From positions 9,245,501 to 9,309,500 of the forward strand of contig NZ_CP108054.1 of NCBI RefSeq assembly GCF_036173125.1: 64,000 nucleotides of DNA, read 5' to 3'. Position numbers and translations under genes: made by a program. The stretch comes from Streptomyces sp. NBC_00286 (GTDB taxonomy: Bacteria > Actinomycetota > Actinomycetes > Streptomycetales > Streptomycetaceae). The notes under the pieces were generated by a model. That model had not been told where the DNA came from. It did not search any database and worked only from the letters and a program-made list of their open reading frames with translations. Below, piece by piece: positions 60,778 to 64,000 of the stretch. The stretch's first letter is position 1, and each line of letters opens with the position of its first letter.

Positions 60778-61668
60778 GTGACCGATCCGCAGCACGCGCA
60801 GCAGAATCCAGTGACGCAGCATCCTCGCCCCGAGTTCCCGGAACAGGACCAGCCCCATCCGGGCTGGACGGGACCGATGGACCCGCCGCCCGACCACGGC
60901 GAGGAGTCCTACCGCGGCAGTGGCCGGCTGGAGGGCCGCAAGACCGTCATCAGCGGCGGAGATTCCGGCATCGGACGGGCCGTGGCCCTGGCCTTCGCCC
61001 GGGAGGGCGCCGATGTGCTGTTCACCCACCTCGACCAGGAGGCGGACGAGGCGGGCGAGACGTCCCGGCTCGTGGAGGGCGCGGGCCGCAAGGCGGTCGC
61101 CGTCTCCTGCGACATCCGCGAGGAGGAGAACTGCCGGGCGCTGATCGAGCGGGCGGCCGGGGAGTTCGGCCGTATCGACGTCCTGGTGAACAACGCGGCG
61201 TACCAGATGTCGCAGCCGGAGGGCATCGAGGCGATCTCCACCGAGCAGTTCGACCGGGTCATGCGCACCAACCTGTACGGAATGTTCTGGCTGACGAAGT
61301 TCGCCCTGCCGCACATCCCGGAGGGCGGCAGCATCATCAACTCCACGTCCGTGCAGGCCTACAAGCCCAGTCCCCATCTGCTGGACTACGCGACGACCAA
61401 GGGCGCGATCGTGACCTTCACCCAGGGACTGGCCCAGATGCTCGTGGACCGAGGCATCCGCGTCAACGCGGTCGCGCCGGGCCCGGTGTGGACGCCGCTG
61501 ATCCCCGCGACGCTGCCCGACACGGTGAAGTTCGGCAAGCAGGCTCCGCTGGGGCGCCCGGCACAGCCCGCCGAACTGGCCCCGGCGTACGTCTATCTCG
61601 CCTCCCAGGAAGCGAGCTTCATCACAGCGGAGATCCTCAACGCCACGGGCGGCACGCCCCTGCCCTAG
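60778..61668 (+). CDS. Short-chain dehydrogenase (YghA-like)
   Basis: An NAD(P)-dependent oxidoreductase of 296 residues with the longer N-terminal extension of the YghA/general-stress SDR group (QHPRPEFPEQDQPHPGWTGP). The cofactor motif is ISGGDSGIGRAVALAFAR, then VLVNNAAYQ (NNAG-like), the catalytic serine in NSTSVQAY and YATTKGAI for YxxxK. These enzymes are often induced by stress in Streptomyces; the substrate is unknown. The GTG at 60778 follows GGAGG. A small acidic protein gene follows 57 bases later. Confidence 0.88.
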   Translation: MTDPQHAQQNPVTQHPRPEFPEQDQPHPGWTGPMDPPPDHGEESYRGSGRLEGRKTVISGGDSGIGRAVALAFAREGADVLFTHLDQEADEAGETSRLVEGAGRKAVAVSCDIREEENCRALIERAAGEFGRIDVLVNNAAYQMSQPEGIEAISTEQFDRVMRTNLYGMFWLTKFALPHIPEGGSIINSTSVQAYKPSPHLLDYATTKGAIVTFTQGLAQMLVDRGIRVNAVAPGPVWTPLIPATLPDTVKFGKQAPLGRPAQPAELAPAYVYLASQEASFITAEILNATGGTPLP

Positions 61669-61725
61669 GGCGCGCCCAGCAGTTGTTGCTCTCGTTCGAC
61701 GCACTCCACGAAGGGAGCGGTCGGC

Positions 61726-61980
61726 ATGGAGGAGAAACGGTCCGAGAAGCCGGGCACCGAGACCGGGGTGCCGCGGGATCTGCCCCCGCCCCCGGAGGAA
61801 GCCGAGCGGGAGGAGGCCATCGTGGACCTCCCGACCGCCGAGTCCGCCGGTCAGGCGCCTCCCGAGGCCTATCCGGAGCCGGACGAGGCGGGCTCGGGAC
61901 AGCGTGGCGACGACGAAGCCAGGGTGTCACCGGCCGAGCCGGTCGAGGAGGAGACCGGCCCACAGGAACAGCCCGACTGA
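61726..61980 (+). CDS. Small acidic, disordered protein of unknown function
   Basis: An 84-residue protein made mostly of E, P, D, G and A (PPPPEEAEREEAIVDLPTAE, PEPDEAGSGQRGDDEAR), probably unstructured. I do not recognise a family with certainty. GAAGGGAG lies upstream of the ATG at a usable distance, supporting translation. It follows the YghA-like SDR on the same strand and may be co-transcribed. Confidence 0.65.
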   Translation: MEEKRSEKPGTETGVPRDLPPPPEEAEREEAIVDLPTAESAGQAPPEAYPEPDEAGSGQRGDDEARVSPAEPVEEETGPQEQPD

Positions 61981-62045
61981 CGGCACGGCTGAGGAAAGCC
62001 GGGTCGACGGAACGTACGCGCTCACGGCCTGTGCAGACTCACGGA

Positions 62046-62099
62046 CCGTACGTACTCACAGGGTCGTATGTCCTCACAGGGTCGTACGTCCTCACAGGG
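62046..62099. repeat. Three 18-bp tandem repeats
   Basis: CCGTACGTACTCACAGGG, TCGTATGTCCTCACAGGG and TCGTACGTCCTCACAGGG run without gaps. The last copy overlaps the stop codon of the small membrane protein gene (62092). Confidence 0.85.
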
Positions 62100-62328
62100 C
62101 GAGCGCGATCGCGAACGCCAGGAAGCCCGCGGCGACCAGCACCACGAGAATCAGGATGAGGGTCAGCGGGCCCTTGGCCCAGCCGCTCGGCGGGTTGTGG
62201 GTCTCTTGCGGTCCGGCACCGGGCGTACTGCTCTCGGCGGGCGGCGTCTCGCCGGGCGGAACGCCGCCACCGGGATCCAGGCCGGGAGTCCGCAGCGGAT
62301 CGGGGTCTGGGTTGCTGTGCTGCTGCAT
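62092..62328 (-). CDS. Small membrane protein, DUF6480-like
   Basis: A 78-residue protein with a soluble, proline-rich N-terminal half (DPDPLRTPGLDPGGGVPPGE) and one C-terminal transmembrane helix (LTLILILVVLVAAGFLAFAI). The PGLDPGGGVPPGETPPAE stretch matches my memory of the Streptomyces DUF6480 family; function unknown. The stop overlaps the third 18-bp tandem repeat. The ATG at 62328 was chosen because the frame upstream is not family-like. Confidence 0.7.
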   Translation of the reverse strand: MQQHSNPDPDPLRTPGLDPGGGVPPGETPPAESSTPGAGPQETHNPPSGWAKGPLTLILILVVLVAAGFLAFAIALAL

Positions 62329-62499
62329 GCTGCGCGAGTTCCCCGCACATCCGGTGACGAACGGCGAAGAACCTCCTGATTCACGACGACTTGTCGCCCG
62401 GGGTTTGAGGTGGGCACACCGGGCTACCGCGTACAGCGCGCAGACGGCACAAGACATCACAACACGGCACAGGACGTACGAGTGAGCAAGGAGCCCCCG

Positions 62500-63378
62500 A
62501 TGACAGGGATGGACCGGCCCGTGGGCGTCGTCATCGCCACCCGCGACCGGACCGACTCCCTCGCCGTCACCCTGCGCCGGCTGCTCGCCCTGCCGGAGAA
62601 GCCGCCCGTGGTCGTGGCCGACAACGCGTCGAGTGACGGCACGCGCGCGATGATCGCCAAACGGTTCCCCGAGGTACGGGTGCTCGCCCTGCCGGTCAAT
62701 CGCGGGGCCCTCGCCCGCAACGACGCCGTACGCGCCCTCGACACGCCCTACGTGGCCTTCAGTGACGACGACTCCTGGTGGGAACCGGGCGCCCTGGACA
62801 CCGCGGCCAGGCTGCTGGGCGCCCACCCGCGGCTCGGGCTGCTCTCCGCGCGCACACTGGTCGGCCCCGACGACGCACCCGACCCGCTCAACGACTCCCT
62901 CGCCGCCTCGCCCCTGGGCCCGGCCGCCGACCTGCCGGGCACCCAGGTACTCGGCTTCCTCGGCTGCGCCGCTGTCGCCCGCCGGTCGGCCTTTCTCGAC
63001 GCCGGCGGCTACCACCGGCTGTTGTTCTTCGGCGCGGAGGAGAACCTGCTCGCGTACGACCTCGCCGCGCGCGGCTGGGGCGTCGCCCACTGCCCGGAGG
63101 TGGTCGCGCACCACGATCCGGCTCCGGTGCCACGGGCCCACCGCCGTGCCGTCGTACGCCGCAACGAGCTGCTCACCGCCTGGCTGCGCCGTCCGCCGCC
63201 CGTCGCCCTGCGCCGCACCCGGGACCTGGCCGTCGAGGCCCGCCGCGACCCCGAGGCCCGGCGGGCCCTGCGCGCCGCGCTGGCGGTGCTGCCCGCAGCG
63301 CTGGGCGCCCGCAGGCCGCTGCCCCCGCACGTCGAGCGGGACGTGCGCCGCGTCGAGGAGGCCTCCCGTGAGCGATGA
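62500..63378 (+). CDS. Family 2 glycosyltransferase
   Basis: A GT-A fold glycosyltransferase of 292 residues, GT2 family. The nucleotide-sugar site includes VVIATRDRTDSLAVTLRRLL, ADNASSDGTRAMI and the DxD region in YVAFSDDDSWWEPGAL; a later FGAEENLLAYDLAARGWGV holds the general-base ED-like motif. No membrane segment is seen, so it is cytoplasmic. AAGGAG lies seven bases before the ATG at 62500. It overlaps the next gene by 11 bases; the two are close paralogues. Donor and acceptor unknown. Confidence 0.87.
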   Translation: MTGMDRPVGVVIATRDRTDSLAVTLRRLLALPEKPPVVVADNASSDGTRAMIAKRFPEVRVLALPVNRGALARNDAVRALDTPYVAFSDDDSWWEPGALDTAARLLGAHPRLGLLSARTLVGPDDAPDPLNDSLAASPLGPAADLPGTQVLGFLGCAAVARRSAFLDAGGYHRLLFFGAEENLLAYDLAARGWGVAHCPEVVAHHDPAPVPRAHRRAVVRRNELLTAWLRRPPPVALRRTRDLAVEARRDPEARRALRAALAVLPAALGARRPLPPHVERDVRRVEEASRER

Positions 63379-64000
63379 CCGGACGACCGTGGTCGTGATC
63401 ACCCACAACCGGCGCAAGGAACTCCTGCGCACCCTCGACGACCTCGCCGAGCTGCCCGAGGCCCCGCCGGTGATCGTCACCGACAACGCCTCCACGGACG
63501 GCACCGCCGAGGCCGTCGCGCACCACCATCCCGGCGTACGGCTGCTGCGCCCGGGCCGCAACCTCGGCGCCGTAGGCCGCAACCTGGCCGTACGACAGGT
63601 GCGTACGCCGTACGTGGCCTTCTGCGACGACGACTCCTGGTGGGAGCCCGGAGCACTGTCCCGCGCCGCGGACCTCCTGGACCCCCGCGACCGGCTCGCG
63701 GCCGTCACGGCCCGCATCCTCGTCGAACCGGGCGCCACCGAGGACCCGATCGTCGAGGAACTGCGCAACTCGCCGATCCCCGGCCCTCGTTGGCTGCCGG
63801 GCCCCGCCCTCGGCTCCTTCCTGGCCGCCGCCACTGTGCTGCGCACCGACGCGTTCCGCGCCGCGGGCGGCTTCTGTCCGCGGCTGTGGCTGGGCGGCGA
63901 GGAGGAACTGCTCGCCGCGGACCTGGCGGCGGACGGCTGGTGGCTGGCCTACGCCGAGGAGCTGACGGTCCATCACCGTCCGTCGCCCGTACGGGACCCC
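63368..64000 (+). CDS. Family 2 glycosyltransferase, cut by window end
   Basis: A second GT2 gene starting at GTG 63368 (SDDRTTVVVITHNRRKELL) inside the end of the previous gene, so translation is likely coupled. It repeats the neighbour's motifs: TDNASTDGTAEAVA, YVAFCDDDSWWEPGAL and LGGEEELLAADLAADGWW. The shared YVAF-x-DDDSWWEPGAL core indicates a tandem duplication. The frame is open at base 64000, so about 211 residues are visible and the C terminus is outside the window. Confidence 0.85.
   Translation, partial: MSDDRTTVVVITHNRRKELLRTLDDLAELPEAPPVIVTDNASTDGTAEAVAHHHPGVRLLRPGRNLGAVGRNLAVRQVRTPYVAFCDDDSWWEPGALSRAADLLDPRDRLAAVTARILVEPGATEDPIVEELRNSPIPGPRWLPGPALGSFLAAATVLRTDAFRAAGGFCPRLWLGGEEELLAADLAADGWWLAYAEELTVHHRPSPVRDP

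Overview
The very high G+C content, the strong third-position GC bias, GTG/TTG starts, many SpoIIE-type phosphatases fused to HATPase domains, DUF574 methyltransferase, actinobacterial cytochrome bc-aa3 subunits and abundant small GC palindromes all point to a Streptomyces or very close relative. It reads as chromosome. No phage, plasmid, rRNA, tRNA or CRISPR feature was recognised.

Layout. 1-5.7 kb: five 68-bp tandem repeats, two divergent multi-sensor SpoIIE phosphatases and a phosphodiesterase. 5.7-7.6 kb: frameshifted remnants of a CO-dehydrogenase-type pair (coxG and the 3' end of coxS) next to an intact TnpB gene of an IS605/IS1341-type element. 7.6-11.9 kb: a probable TetR regulon (secreted GH5 glycosidase, secreted beta-propeller protein, TetR) tied together by a CTTACT-N4-AGTAAG operator. 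11.9-20.7 kb: SnoaL-like protein, a third SpoIIE phosphatase, a secreted serine hydrolase, DUF1876, a TrkH/TrkA potassium uptake pair with a decayed CBS/ArsB fusion, and an AraC fragment. 20.7-26.8 kb: aldo/keto reductase, methyltransferase, orphan response regulator, 14-TM drug exporter and an ArsR/SRPBCC pair with two matching operators.

26.8-46.1 kb is the metabolic core: a myo-inositol (or inositol-derivative) uptake and catabolism locus. It holds a LacI regulator, a phytanoyl-CoA-dioxygenase-like enzyme, an SDR, inositol dehydrogenase, an ABC operon (binding protein, permease, ATPase, IolE-like isomerase) and the divergent operon iolC - aldolase - iolB - iolD - mmsA - gntR. The pathway runs from import and oxidation through IolE/IolD/IolB/IolC to the aldolase and CoA-acylating semialdehyde dehydrogenase. 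The two divergent operons carry matching sigma70-like promoters overlapped by a 21-bp inverted-repeat operator. An APH-like kinase and an FAD oxidoreductase/Gfo-Idh pair sit in the middle.

46.1-64 kb: a fourth SpoIIE-like protein with two substituted metal-site aspartates, VOC protein, secreted beta-helix protein with a LacI-type operator, FAD oxidoreductase, pyruvyltransferase-like protein, GNAT, lipase-like hydrolase, an accessory incomplete respiratory set (ctaD, hemerythrin, ctaF, qcrB), SDR, small proteins and two tandem family-2 glycosyltransferases, the last cut by the window end.

The most unusual signal is a 41-42-bp palindromic element that lies between genes and also inside three unrelated coding sequences (SDR, response regulator, iolB), always in the same reading phase, so each protein carries the same 14-residue peptide or a close variant of it.
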